This document shows positions 35,792-46,006 of a DNA stretch of 64,000 nucleotides, piece by piece. The DNA comes from Lachnospiraceae bacterium (lineage in GTDB: Bacteria; Bacillota; Clostridia; Lachnospirales; Lachnospiraceae), in NCBI GenBank assembly GCA_024681775.1, contig JAILAF010000069.1, positions 62,001 through 126,000 of the forward strand, written 5' to 3'. Below the pieces are notes generated by a model. The model saw only the letters and a program-made list of their open reading frames with translations, had not been told where the DNA came from and searched no databases. Made by a program: the position numbers and the translations under genes. Position 1 is the stretch's first letter. Every line of letters begins with the position of its first letter.

Positions 35792-35929
35792 AGTTGCTCT
35801 TGCTTTCTGCAGGTACTTGATATGCCCATAGCACATCACTCTATATCATACGCTTTTTCATAAGAAAAGTCACTTTAAGAAATTCATAAGATTTTCTCAA
35901 CAGTCCCCCGGAAGGCCGACGAAAAACCG

Positions 35930-35968
35930 CAAAAAAGCAGGAATGCGCACGATACGCACCCCTGCTTT
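35930..35968 (-). terminator. Intrinsic terminator of the TIR gene
   Basis: Minus strand AAAGCAGGGGTGCGTATCGTGCGCATTCCTGCTTTTTT. Confidence 0.78.
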
Positions 35969-35987
35969 ACCGGGCGGCAGGTTCGAT

Positions 35988-38243
35988 CTACTCTCCCGTC
36001 GCCATACCGTCAAAATATTCCCACCACAGATCAAAGATCCTGCGCCCCAGCGGGTTGTTGGCATCCAGCACCGGAGCCGCGGAGTAAACGGGCCCCCCGG
36101 TGAGGGTGTGTCCTTCCGCCGGCGCAAAGAGCCGCCCGCAGGGACACAGATAGCTTTCCCGGATCCGAACCTCCTGCGCTCCGGCAAAGCCTGCGCGGAG
36201 CTGCTCCGAATGCCTCCCGGCAAAACGGGCCCGGTACATGTTTTTCCCGCAGGAGGGACATCTGCAGCCGGAAGCCGGAAGGCTCCCCTCCACAGGTCCG
36301 AAAACCCCCGCCGGCGCGGGTCCATCAAAGGTAAACAGACCGGGCAACTGTTCCGGGGGAACCATCACCTCAAACCACAGGGTCCTGCCGCGCAGGATCT
36401 GCCCCAGACGCTCCGGGCTTCCTTCATAACGCAGGTCTGCGGGAAAGTCCGGCGTGCTCTGCTGCCACTCCGCAACCACCTCTTCAAAAATGCCGAAATG
36501 CCGCAGATACCCTTCGGCAGTCCTTCGCATGGCATCGTCCTGCAGCGGGTCCTGCGCCAAAAACAGATAATCCTCTTTCAGACGCACATAATCCGACCCT
36601 ACCATGTACGCCACATCCAGGAGACTGTCCCTGCCCAGGACGCCTTCCAACGCCAGGGCCTCCTCCATCGCCCGCTCCAGATACCTGCGTGCCTGCAGGA
36701 TATTCTCCTCCGGACCGATCTGCCCCAGGCGGATCATGGAAAGGAGGGTCCTGCCGTAGTAGGCACAGACCTCAAAGAGCATCATGCGGGAACGGACATC
36801 ATGCAGGAGTTCCGCATTTGCCCGCAGCACGGGCTCAGCCTTGGAAAAGGCGGTCTCGGCGGACTCCGTATCCCCGCTCATGAGAAACACCTGGCCGAAG
36901 CGCAGATTTAAAGTGCCGGGACTGATCAGGGAGGATTGCTGTCCGCTCCGCAGAGAATACTGCAGCACGGGGACCTCCTCCGCAAGGAGCTCCGAAGCCT
37001 TTCTCCAGTCCTCCTTTTGCATATAATACCTGAAGAGATCCTCTCCCAGCTTGAAAACAGTCGGTGCAATGGAAAAGACCTTCTTCTCCGCGTCCGGGTC
37101 CGTCACCGCCTTCCGGCACAGCCTCTCAAAGGCCTGCTGCATCCAGGGGATGGCTGCCGTCTCCTTGCCGCTCTCCTGCAGCTCCCGGGCCATGCGGACG
37201 ATCCCCCAGATATACTCCAGACGGGCGGACTGCTCGAAGCAGTGTTTTGCCAGGGCCCGGTCGCGCTCGGTCAAGACCCCGGAGGCATAGGCTCTTCCCA
37301 GCCGGAACCACGCCTGCCCGGAGAGCTCGGGAAGCCTGCCCCCTGCTCTGCCAAAGGCTTCGTCAAGCCGCCCGCGGATCTTCCCGGGATCTCCGGAAAA
37401 GCACATCTCCCCGATGCCGGGGAAGGCTTCGACGAGGACAGCGGGATCCGCTTCCTCCATCATCACGGGCAGGATGATCTTCCCGGCACGGACCGCATCG
37501 GGGTATTCCTGTCTTATGACATAGTTGCCGTTTTCCAGGAGCCTGGGGGTGACCACCAACACAAAGACATCGCAGGCTTCCAGCTGCGCACGGATCTGCT
37601 CGTTGTAATCCTCTCCCGCCACCAGCGCATCGTCGTACCAGACCCCCACATCCCGGAGTTCTTTCCAGCTGCGCAGCAGGGAGAGAAATTCTTTCAGTCT
37701 CACCAGGTCCTTTTTCCGGTAGCTGAGGAAGATCCTGCCCCTGACCACGGGCTTCGGCGCTTCCTCCCAGACGGTCACATCCGCGTAGAGATTCACATAC
37801 CGCTCGATGAAGCTCTCCAGCTTCCGGGAAAAATCGGGAGCAGCGGCGCTCATCAGATGCAGGGACCCGAAGCGCTTCGTAAAGGCCGATCCCAGCCCCT
37901 CCTGCAGCGCAATGGGGAGCAGCACGCAGCCTGCGGCCTGAGCGGCGGGCAGCACCACGTTCCCTGCGACGCCGGGGTCTGCCAGAAAACGGGCGGTGAC
38001 CGCGATGACCACCGCCTTCATTTCACTCAAAACCGCCTGCAGCTCCGCAGGATCCGCTTCTGCCTCCCACCCCTTGGAGATCCGGATCTCCGCATGGAAG
38101 GACTCCCGGATCCGGGATGCGATCTCCCGCATGATCTCCAGATCCTCCGGATGTCCGCAGAGGTAGACGACCTCGTTTTTCCCCGGGTTCATCCCCGCCT
38201 CTTCCAGTGGATTCGGTATGACAAAATACGCTTTTTCTTCCAT
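35988..38243 (-). CDS. TIR-domain protein with helical/TPR repeats and C-terminal zinc ribbon
   Basis: GRIFLSYRKKDLVRLKEFLSLLRSWKELRDVGVWYDDALVAGEDYNEQIRAQLEACDVFVLVVTPRLLENGNYVIRQEY (TIR); SEL1/TPR-like repeats; C-terminal CRCPSCGKNMY...LCPCGRLF; N-terminal ~150 aa resembles a degenerate second TIR. Confidence 0.82.
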   Translation of the reverse strand: MEEKAYFVIPNPLEEAGMNPGKNEVVYLCGHPEDLEIMREIASRIRESFHAEIRISKGWEAEADPAELQAVLSEMKAVVIAVTARFLADPGVAGNVVLPAAQAAGCVLLPIALQEGLGSAFTKRFGSLHLMSAAAPDFSRKLESFIERYVNLYADVTVWEEAPKPVVRGRIFLSYRKKDLVRLKEFLSLLRSWKELRDVGVWYDDALVAGEDYNEQIRAQLEACDVFVLVVTPRLLENGNYVIRQEYPDAVRAGKIILPVMMEEADPAVLVEAFPGIGEMCFSGDPGKIRGRLDEAFGRAGGRLPELSGQAWFRLGRAYASGVLTERDRALAKHCFEQSARLEYIWGIVRMARELQESGKETAAIPWMQQAFERLCRKAVTDPDAEKKVFSIAPTVFKLGEDLFRYYMQKEDWRKASELLAEEVPVLQYSLRSGQQSSLISPGTLNLRFGQVFLMSGDTESAETAFSKAEPVLRANAELLHDVRSRMMLFEVCAYYGRTLLSMIRLGQIGPEENILQARRYLERAMEEALALEGVLGRDSLLDVAYMVGSDYVRLKEDYLFLAQDPLQDDAMRRTAEGYLRHFGIFEEVVAEWQQSTPDFPADLRYEGSPERLGQILRGRTLWFEVMVPPEQLPGLFTFDGPAPAGVFGPVEGSLPASGCRCPSCGKNMYRARFAGRHSEQLRAGFAGAQEVRIRESYLCPCGRLFAPAEGHTLTGGPVYSAAPVLDANNPLGRRIFDLWWEYFDGMATGE

Positions 38244-38273
38244 AGCCGCTCCTTTATGCCGTCGCTCTTTTTG

Positions 38274-38864
38274 TCATTTTTTCTTCTTTTGCACGGAGTA
38301 ACCGAATTTTCCGATGTAATCCCCCAGGGCATAGTACTCCCCGTGGGAGTAAGCGATAAGGTCCGTGGCCGCCAGGTCAAAACGCCCGCTTTCATCCATG
38401 TACGCCCCGCTGACGGTCACGCCTTTGATCTTCCCCAGGAAGAGGTCGTGGGACCCCAGAGGCAGGATCTGTGTCACCTCGCAATACAGGTTCACGGGAC
38501 TCTCGGCGATGGCCGGCGTCTCCATGAATTCCGAAACATACTCCGTCAGATGCATCTCCCGGAACTTGTCCACATCCCGTCCGGACTTGACGCCGCACCA
38601 GTCGCAGGCTTTGGCCAGATCCCGGTTCACCAGGTTCACTGCGAATTCCCCCGTGTCCCGGATGATGTCATGGGAAAATCGGGAGGGGCGCAGAGATATG
38701 GAAAGCATGGGCGGGTCGGAGTTGATGGTGCCGGCCCAGGCCACGGTGACGATATCGGGCCTTTCGCCGGGCCGCATGCAGCTCACCATCACCGCAGGAA
38801 CGGGATAGAGCATGTTGCCGGGCTTCCAGATCTCTTTGCACATTGCAGATGGATTTTCAGACAT
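38274..38864 (-). CDS. Flavin reductase family (FMN-binding split-barrel) protein
   Basis: PVPAVMVSCMRPGERPDIVTVAWAGTINSDPPMLSISLRPSRFSHDIIRDTGEFAVNLVN. Confidence 0.9.
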   Translation of the reverse strand: MSENPSAMCKEIWKPGNMLYPVPAVMVSCMRPGERPDIVTVAWAGTINSDPPMLSISLRPSRFSHDIIRDTGEFAVNLVNRDLAKACDWCGVKSGRDVDKFREMHLTEYVSEFMETPAIAESPVNLYCEVTQILPLGSHDLFLGKIKGVTVSGAYMDESGRFDLAATDLIAYSHGEYYALGDYIGKFGYSVQKKKK

Positions 38865-39084
38865 AAAAAACACTCCTTCCGACCGGTCCCGGGCCCTTTT
38901 CCGGACGGATCCGGCCATATCGGAAAATTTGTAGAAAAAACAAATGACAGCAAAAAAGCAGCCGTGCTATAATGCTTTCAATTGGTAAAGCATTAAAGGG
39001 CCAAAGTGTGCACCGTACACGGAGGAAAAGCCAGCCCCAAGGAGCCGCACACACGGCTTCTCTATGAGGAGGAAGGGAGAATTT

Positions 39085-40626
39085 ATGAGCGATTTTATGA
39101 CGAACCTGACGCAGGTCAACGATGCGATCAACTCTTTCGTATGGGTAAAGATCGGATTGTTTCTGCTCCTGGGCACCGGCCTGGTGACGACCTGCATCAC
39201 GAAATGCTTTCAGATCACCCATCTGAGGCATTGGTGGAAGGAGACCATCGGATCGGTCTTCTCCAAGGATACCCATCAGAAGCTGGGTAAGAAATCCGGA
39301 TCCGTTTCGCAGTTCCAGGCGCTCTGTACTGCGCTTGCAGCCACCATCGGTACCGGCAACATCGCGGGTGTCTCCGCAGCCATCTGTCTGGGCGGCCCCG
39401 GCGCCGTGTTCTGGATGTGGATCGCAGCCTTTCTGGGCATGATGACCAACTACTCCGAGAACATCCTGGGCATCTACTACCGCAGGAAGAATTCCGAGGG
39501 TGAGTGGAGCGGCGGTGCCATGTACTATCTGAAGGACGGCCTGGGCTCCTACAAGGGATGCAAAAAGCTGGGCTCCTTCCTGGCAGCCCTGTTCTCGGTC
39601 TTTGCGGTGCTGGCTTCCTTCGGCATCGGCAACATGGGACAGATCAACAAGATCACGCTGAACATCAAGTCCGCCTTTTTCTCCAACATCAACGCCACTG
39701 AGATCGCAGGCGTCAGCTTCGTGAACTGGGCCATCGGCTTCTGTCTGATGCTGGTGGGCGGTTTCGTCATCATCGGAGGTCTGCAGAGGATCGCAGCCTT
39801 CGCAGAGAAGGTGGTACCCTTCATGGCAGTGCTCTATGTCTTCGGCGCGCTCATCGTATTTTTCATGCACATCGGCACGGTGGGAGCCATGTTCAAGGCC
39901 ATCTTCCGTTTTGCCTTCGGTATCCGTGCGGTTGCCGGCGGCGCAGCGGGCGTAGCCATTTCCCAGGTCATCACCCAGGGATGCAAGCGCGGCGTCTTCT
40001 CCAACGAGGCCGGCCTGGGTTCTTCCGTTATGGTCCATTCCAACTCCAACGTCAAGGAGCCCGTAAAGCAGGGTCTGTGGGGCATCTTTGAGGTCTTTGC
40101 GGACACCATGATCGTCTGCACCATGACTGCTGTGGTGGTCCTGAGCTCCGGCGCCATCGATCTGGAGACGGGACTGGTGCGAGAGGGAACCGACGATGCC
40201 ACGCTGGTGGCGACCGCCTTCGGTAATGTCTTCGGACAGCCCGGTCAGTGGTTCATCGCCATCGCAGTGCTGCTCTTTGCCTTCACCACGGTGCTGGGCT
40301 GGTCCCACTACGGCTCCAAGGCCATCGAGTATCTCTTCGGTGTCAAGGGTGCCAAGGTCTACCGCATCATCTTCGTGCTGATGATGATCTCCGGTGCGGT
40401 CATGACTTCCTCCCTGGCATGGGACATCTCCGATACCTTTAACGGTCTCATGATGATCCCCAACCTCATCGGTGTGCTCTCCCTGACGCCCCTGGTGATC
40501 AGGCTCACCAACAACTACGTGGAGCGCAGGATCAAGGGCAAGGATGTGGAGCCACTCCTCTCCTACGATCAGAAGATCCAGGCGGAGTATGCCCCCATCG
40601 TAAAGGCAGAGCAGGAGGCAAACTAA
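39085..40626 (+). CDS. Alanine/glycine:cation symporter family protein (AgcS)
   Basis: ALAATIGTGNIAGVSAAICLGGPGAVFWMWIAAFLGMMTNYSE...GVFSNEAGLGSSVMVHSNS. Confidence 0.93.
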   Translation: MSDFMTNLTQVNDAINSFVWVKIGLFLLLGTGLVTTCITKCFQITHLRHWWKETIGSVFSKDTHQKLGKKSGSVSQFQALCTALAATIGTGNIAGVSAAICLGGPGAVFWMWIAAFLGMMTNYSENILGIYYRRKNSEGEWSGGAMYYLKDGLGSYKGCKKLGSFLAALFSVFAVLASFGIGNMGQINKITLNIKSAFFSNINATEIAGVSFVNWAIGFCLMLVGGFVIIGGLQRIAAFAEKVVPFMAVLYVFGALIVFFMHIGTVGAMFKAIFRFAFGIRAVAGGAAGVAISQVITQGCKRGVFSNEAGLGSSVMVHSNSNVKEPVKQGLWGIFEVFADTMIVCTMTAVVVLSSGAIDLETGLVREGTDDATLVATAFGNVFGQPGQWFIAIAVLLFAFTTVLGWSHYGSKAIEYLFGVKGAKVYRIIFVLMMISGAVMTSSLAWDISDTFNGLMMIPNLIGVLSLTPLVIRLTNNYVERRIKGKDVEPLLSYDQKIQAEYAPIVKAEQEAN

Positions 40627-40632
40627 CCGTTC

Positions 40633-42231
40633 TCAGCGGGAGCCTTTTCTGTAGCGCTTGTTCTCGTACATTCTTTCATCGGCTTCACGGTACATCTGGC
40701 GATAGTTGATGCTGTCCTTCGCCTTGTAGAAGCCAATGGAGAATTCCAGTTCCACCATGACCCCGTTTTCCAGCTCCGAGAGATGGCCGTTCTGACGCAG
40801 GCGCAGGTTCTCCAGCACCCCGTCCAGGAGGTTTTCGCTCTCGTAGCCGTACAAAAACAGAACAAACTCGTCTCCGCCCGTTCTGGAGCAGAGCGATTTC
40901 CGGACGCCTGCACTGTTCAGGGTCTCAGCGATCCTGTTCAGGTAGGCGTCTCCGCAATTATGGCCGTAGGTATCGTTGATCTTCTTCAGACCGTCCGCGT
41001 CCGCCATGATCAGGGCGCAATATCCCACAAACTCGCCCTTCGCCAGCACCTCATCCAGGCGGCGCTCCAGGCCTCTGCGGTTCAGGAGTCCCGTCAGCAG
41101 ATCCATGTCACGTTCCTTCTCGATCTGCTTCCGGGATGCGGTCAGGGAGCTGACCATCTCGTTGATGTGGGTGCTGAGCTCTTCAAACTCCTGGTAATCG
41201 TTCACCTTCACCTCGGTGGTCAGGTCACCGTCGGTGATCTTGCGCAGGCTCTCGTTGATCAGGAAAATATTGTGGATCACGGCGCGCTCCATATAGTTGC
41301 TCACTGCCACCAGGACCATGGCGGCCACCGCCAGAAGGCCCAGGGCGAACCACAGACAGGAACTCATGACAGGGGCAAACATCACGGAGCGGTTGACCAC
41401 GTAAGCGATCATGGTGTTCTGCACTTCCGAGCAGATCACGTAGCTGGGGACGCCGTCCACCTCCGCGAAAAATCCCGCGTTCAGGCGGATATCCTCGTAG
41501 GCGGGGAAGCCTGCCCGCTCCATCGTCCGGTTGTTCATGGAGGTGTTGGTACATCCCAGGATGGTCTGAGATTCCGGATCGATGGCAAAAAAGTCCACGC
41601 CGTAATTGGTCTTCAGCAGGGAAAAGATGTAGGAAAGCTCGTTCTTCGCTCGAGCCCGCAGCACCGCCTCGGGGTACATGCCGATCTGCAGGATGAACTC
41701 CCCGTCGGGGCTCCAGACGGCGGAGTACTGCACCAGCTTGCCCTCCGCGGTATTTTTCTCAATGCCCTGAACCAGCTTCAGGGTCTTGTCCGTGACCATG
41801 GGCTTAAAGAAGGAGATCTGCTCACCGTCGTCCACGCTGTAGCCGTAGTACTGGGGCTGGGTGCCGAAGATGATGACACCCTCCTTGTTGAAGATGTGGA
41901 TCTCGTTGATCTCCACCATCTCCGCGATCCGGAAGAGTTCTTCGATGTCCTCCTTCTCCAGGATCTCGGGCATGGACTGAAGGATGTATGCTACGGTCTC
42001 CGCATTTGCCAGACAGCTCCGGGAATAATCCCGGCTGATCTCCTCCAGGTCCTCCTCGTTCTGCGACAGGATATTTCCCACCTGCTCAAAGGCAGCCTGG
42101 GCGTCCTCCGCCCTCCGGACCGTCACGTTCCGAAACTGCAGCGCCAGCATACAGATCATAGTGATGACCATCATGGCGATGACGATGGTGATCAGATATT
42201 TGAATACTCTTTTACGAAGATGAGGTATCAT
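40633..42231 (-). CDS. Membrane diguanylate cyclase (periplasmic sensor-HAMP-GGDEF)
   Basis: Two TM helices flanking a sensor domain; MADADGLKKINDTYGHNCGDAYL...CSRTGGDEFVLFLYGYE. Confidence 0.9.
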   Translation of the reverse strand: MIPHLRKRVFKYLITIVIAMMVITMICMLALQFRNVTVRRAEDAQAAFEQVGNILSQNEEDLEEISRDYSRSCLANAETVAYILQSMPEILEKEDIEELFRIAEMVEINEIHIFNKEGVIIFGTQPQYYGYSVDDGEQISFFKPMVTDKTLKLVQGIEKNTAEGKLVQYSAVWSPDGEFILQIGMYPEAVLRARAKNELSYIFSLLKTNYGVDFFAIDPESQTILGCTNTSMNNRTMERAGFPAYEDIRLNAGFFAEVDGVPSYVICSEVQNTMIAYVVNRSVMFAPVMSSCLWFALGLLAVAAMVLVAVSNYMERAVIHNIFLINESLRKITDGDLTTEVKVNDYQEFEELSTHINEMVSSLTASRKQIEKERDMDLLTGLLNRRGLERRLDEVLAKGEFVGYCALIMADADGLKKINDTYGHNCGDAYLNRIAETLNSAGVRKSLCSRTGGDEFVLFLYGYESENLLDGVLENLRLRQNGHLSELENGVMVELEFSIGFYKAKDSINYRQMYREADERMYENKRYRKGSR

Positions 42232-42289
42232 AGTCCGTTCTCCTTACAGATGTCAGGGTAATATTTATATTTTACCATATTTTATGCAT

Positions 42290-42317
42290 AAAAAAAACGG
42301 ATACCCGAAGGTATCCG
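42290..42317 (-). terminator. Intrinsic terminator of the ABC exporter operon
   Basis: Minus strand CGGATACC-TTCG-GGTATCCG followed by TTTTTTT. Confidence 0.9.
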
Positions 42318-42363
42318 CTTTTTCGTTACTACCCGTAAACACTGCCTTTCCGGAGGAAGCAGG

Positions 42364-44100
42364 CTATGCCAGTTTCCAGCTGACGGCCTGCTTTCTTCCC
42401 AGGATGAAGTTCCGGTAGATCCCATCCTGCCGGAGGAGTTCCTCATGCCGACCTCGCTGCACGATCTTCCCGCGGTCCACCACAAGGATCTGGTCCGCAT
42501 TCCGGACGGTCTTGAGCCTGTGAGCGATCATGATGATGGTCTTGCGTCTGGTGAGATTCCCGATGGCTTCGGTCAGCTCCTTTTCGTTCTCGGGATCCAC
42601 ATTGGCCGTTGCCTCGTCCAGGATGATGATGGGAGCATCCTTCATGATGGCGCGGGCAATGGCGATCCGCTGTTTTTCTCCGCCGGACAGGGTGGCTCCG
42701 CCTTCACCGACGACCGTGTCATATCCGTCCGGCAGGGCGGAGATGAAGTCGTGGCAGGCAGCCTTTTTCGCCGCCTCGATCACCTCTTCCATGGTGGCGT
42801 CCGGCTTGCCGAAGCGGATGTTATTGGCGATGGTATCTTCAAAGAGATACACCTTCTGGAACACGAAGCTGAAATTCTCCATCAGGGAGTCGAAACTGTA
42901 ATCCCGCACATCCCTTCCGCCCAGGGTGACCCTGCCCTCCTGCACATCCCAGAAACGGGCGATGAGGGAGGTGATGGTGGTCTTGCCTCCGCCGGAGGGA
43001 CCCACAATGGCGGTGGTGGTATTTTCCCGGATGTCCAGCGTCACATCGTCGATGATCTTCCGGTTCTCATAAGCAAAGCTCACATGCTCCAGATGAATGT
43101 CCCTGTTCGCGGGGCGTATCTCCTCCCCATTGGTATCCATCTGTTCCACTTCCAGGATCCCGTTTGCCAGATCCACGCCTTTTCCGATGATCTTCAGCAG
43201 TGCCGTAAAGGTGCCGGCCAGATCCAGGGAGTCAAAGACCATATAGGAGCACAGCAGCATGGTGATGGTATAGACCAGGTCCATGGAGCCGTCAAAATAA
43301 AACCGCAGGGAAGCGCAGGCGATGGCCACACCCATCAGCTTGGTGATCAGGTTCTGCAGCCCCACCGCAGGAATGGCAGCCAGCTCCGCGCGGATGTCCG
43401 CATTTTTCTTCCGGTCGATGGCCTGCTGCAGACGGGAACGGTTCCGTCCGATGATGTTGTAGTTGCGGATCTCCGCGATCCCCTGGATATACTCCAGGAT
43501 CACGCCCACCATGTCCCGGTCGGCAGCGAGCTTTTCGTCCGCCACCTCTGCCACGCTTCTGTTGGTGCGGCGATTGACCAGAAGGAACAGCCCCAGGCCC
43601 GCCAGGGAGATGATGCCGATGCGCACGTCAAAGAAAAACATGAAGACGATCACAACAGCCGTTGTGATGCTCCCCTGCAGGACCATCATGATAGCCCTGG
43701 TGGCGATGTCTCCCGTCTGCTCCATGGTATTGGTGGTGACGGAAGTGATATGTCCCAGACTCGTGTCATTGAAATACCCCATGGGCAGGTAACGGAGATG
43801 CTCTCCGATCTCGATACGCTTTCCGGCACAGGTGTCATATCCCGCCTCGGTCTGCAGCATGGAGGAGAAGCGGCTCACTACCATTTTCCCTACAGTGCTG
43901 AGGAGCATGAGGCCGATGACGATCAGGAAGGTGCCCGCAGTGATTTCTCCGGACAGCACCGCACCGATGGCGAAAAACGCTGCCGGGATCTTCATGGCGG
44001 TAAAGAGGGCTTCCAGTACCCCCAGTGCGACGGACTTGTAGAATTTTTTCCGGTTCTTCTCATTGCAAAAGTCAAAGAACTTCTTCACCATCTTAAGCAT
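42364..44100 (-). CDS. ABC exporter, fused permease/ATPase subunit
   Basis: AIVGPSGGGKTTITSLIARFW...GEGGATLSGGEKQRIAIARAIMKDAPIIILDEATANVD. Confidence 0.92.
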   Translation of the reverse strand: MLKMVKKFFDFCNEKNRKKFYKSVALGVLEALFTAMKIPAAFFAIGAVLSGEITAGTFLIVIGLMLLSTVGKMVVSRFSSMLQTEAGYDTCAGKRIEIGEHLRYLPMGYFNDTSLGHITSVTTNTMEQTGDIATRAIMMVLQGSITTAVVIVFMFFFDVRIGIISLAGLGLFLLVNRRTNRSVAEVADEKLAADRDMVGVILEYIQGIAEIRNYNIIGRNRSRLQQAIDRKKNADIRAELAAIPAVGLQNLITKLMGVAIACASLRFYFDGSMDLVYTITMLLCSYMVFDSLDLAGTFTALLKIIGKGVDLANGILEVEQMDTNGEEIRPANRDIHLEHVSFAYENRKIIDDVTLDIRENTTTAIVGPSGGGKTTITSLIARFWDVQEGRVTLGGRDVRDYSFDSLMENFSFVFQKVYLFEDTIANNIRFGKPDATMEEVIEAAKKAACHDFISALPDGYDTVVGEGGATLSGGEKQRIAIARAIMKDAPIIILDEATANVDPENEKELTEAIGNLTRRKTIIMIAHRLKTVRNADQILVVDRGKIVQRGRHEELLRQDGIYRNFILGRKQAVSWKLA

Positions 44101-45877
44101 TGACAGCCTCCTTTCCCAGCGGCGCATAGCCATCCGCGTCCTCATCCTCGTCTCTGGAGAGGGTGTGGGCTTCCCACATCCTGCGGTAGAGATCGCAATC
44201 GGAAAGGAGCTCGTCCTGGGTGCCGCAGGCCTCCACCCGGCCGTCCCGGATCACATAGATCCGATCCGCATCCACGATGGTGGAAAGTCTGTGGGCAATG
44301 ACGATCAGGGTCCTGCCGCGGACCAGTCTGGCCACGCTGGACTGCACCAGCGCTTCATTCTCGGGATCGGTGTAGGCCGTCGCCTCGTCCAGGATGACTA
44401 CCGGCGCATTTTTCAGCATGGCTCTTGCGATACAGATCCGCTGCCGCTCGCCGCCGGACAGATGTCCTCCGGCGCCGCCGACAATGGTGTCATATCCCTT
44501 CTCCAGTCCCAGGATGAATTCGTGGCAGCCGGTGGCCTTGGCCGCTTCCACCACTTCCCGGTCCGTGGCGCCCGCTCTGCCCAGGCGGATATTCTCCTTC
44601 ACGGACAGATCAAAGAGGTAATTGTCCTGGGCCACATAGGCAATGCGGCTCATGTAGTAGTCCAGCGGGAGATTGCGGATGTCCACACCGCCGTAGGTGA
44701 TGGTGCCGGAATCCGGATCCCACAGAGAGTCGATGAGTCTGGCGATGGTGCTTTTTCCGGAGCCGGAGGGCCCCACGATGGCGATCATCTCTCCCTGCCG
44801 GATCTCCATGTCGATACCGTGGAGCACTTCCTTGTCCTTGTAGGTAAAGTGCACATCCTTCAGCAGGATGTCCGTTCCTTCGGGCTCCCGGGTCAGGGTG
44901 TCCGGGCGGACCATATCGGGACGCTCCAGGATCTCCGTCACCTCTCCGAAGATGGTGCCCATCTTCAGCAGGTCATCCATGTAGGAAAATGCCACCACTA
45001 ACGGCGTGATCAGGCCGGCGGAAAGGATGATGCAGGTGATAAAGTCCGAGGGAGCCAGGGAGCCGTTTTTCACCAGCAGCAGTCCCACGGGGAGCACTCC
45101 CAGGAAGGTGGCGGGCAGGAAGGTCAGGGTCCCGGACTGGGGCCAGATACATCTGCGCATCCAGTCGATGAAGACATCCGCCCCTTCTCTGGCAGCGATG
45201 ACAAATTTCTCATAGGAGCTGCCGGTCTTGCCGAAAGCCTTGATCACCTCGATGCCGCCGATGTACTCCACTGCTGTGTCATTCAGCTTCTTGGTCTTCT
45301 CCACGGAGAGCTCATACCCGCCGCGGCTCTTGTAAAACATGATCATCATGAACACCAGACCGATGCCGGCGCCCACAAAGTTCGCAAGCCCCACCCGCCA
45401 GTCGATGCTCAGGATGTAGATGAACATGACGACGGGAAGCAGGAGATTGGAGGTAAACTCCGGGACGATATGGGCCAGGGTCGTCTCCATGGAATCCACC
45501 CGCTCCACGATGATGTTTTTGTAGCTGCCGCTGTTGTCGTCCAGCACGGAGCCCAGGGGAATGCGGGAGAGTTTCTCACAGAGCTGCTTCCGGATCGTTC
45601 CCAGCACGGTGAAGGTGCCCACATGGGACAGGGATGTGGACAGCGAATGCAGGGTCATCCGGATCACCCAGAAGATCCCCATCCAGATTACCGGGCGGAT
45701 GTAGTCCCCCCACTCCCGGTTCCCGGAAAGGAGCCGGGATACGATCGTCGCGGTAAGCAGGTAGGGAACGAAGGAGGCAGCGACCCCCAGCATGGCCAGG
45801 ATCACGCTTCCTCCGAAATAGGCCGCCTTCCTTCCGGCGAACTCCAGCACCCATGACAGCAAACTTCTTTTTTTCAT
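44093..45877 (-). CDS. ABC exporter, fused permease/ATPase subunit (partner)
   Basis: AIVGPSGSGKSTIARLIDSLWDP...GGAGGHLSGGERQRICIARAMLKNAPVVILDEATAYTD; overlaps the next gene. Confidence 0.92.
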   Translation of the reverse strand: MKKRSLLSWVLEFAGRKAAYFGGSVILAMLGVAASFVPYLLTATIVSRLLSGNREWGDYIRPVIWMGIFWVIRMTLHSLSTSLSHVGTFTVLGTIRKQLCEKLSRIPLGSVLDDNSGSYKNIIVERVDSMETTLAHIVPEFTSNLLLPVVMFIYILSIDWRVGLANFVGAGIGLVFMMIMFYKSRGGYELSVEKTKKLNDTAVEYIGGIEVIKAFGKTGSSYEKFVIAAREGADVFIDWMRRCIWPQSGTLTFLPATFLGVLPVGLLLVKNGSLAPSDFITCIILSAGLITPLVVAFSYMDDLLKMGTIFGEVTEILERPDMVRPDTLTREPEGTDILLKDVHFTYKDKEVLHGIDMEIRQGEMIAIVGPSGSGKSTIARLIDSLWDPDSGTITYGGVDIRNLPLDYYMSRIAYVAQDNYLFDLSVKENIRLGRAGATDREVVEAAKATGCHEFILGLEKGYDTIVGGAGGHLSGGERQRICIARAMLKNAPVVILDEATAYTDPENEALVQSSVARLVRGRTLIVIAHRLSTIVDADRIYVIRDGRVEACGTQDELLSDCDLYRRMWEAHTLSRDEDEDADGYAPLGKEAVNA

Positions 45878-46006
45878 TTTTTCTTTTCCCTCCTCATGAT
45901 CGATTTTGCTGTTCTGAAGGTAGATATAACTTGCTTATGTTAGCAAAAACTAACCGTCGGCCGTTTTTTAGGGGAAACGCCGCAAAGCGTTTCCCCGACA
46001 TTCCTG

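Noticed and set aside
36936-38972. 678-aa plus-strand ORF
   Set aside because: Antisense to the TIR and flavin reductase genes; crosses gene boundaries.
38940-39085. Glycine riboswitch before the AgcS symporter
   Set aside because: The leader is short and I could not recognise conserved aptamer elements; a simple promoter (TATAAT near 38969) and small hairpins explain it.
38857-40308. 483-aa minus-strand ORF
   Set aside because: Antisense to a clear AgcS symporter; low-complexity D/G/H-rich translation.
42445-44103. 552-aa plus-strand ORF
   Set aside because: Antisense of an ABC exporter gene.
45972-45997. ggggaaacgc-cgcaaa-gcgtttcccc as a TetR terminator
   Set aside because: Perfect stem, but no U-tract follows it in the TetR direction (TAAAAAACGG); kept only as part of the hairpin-family observation.
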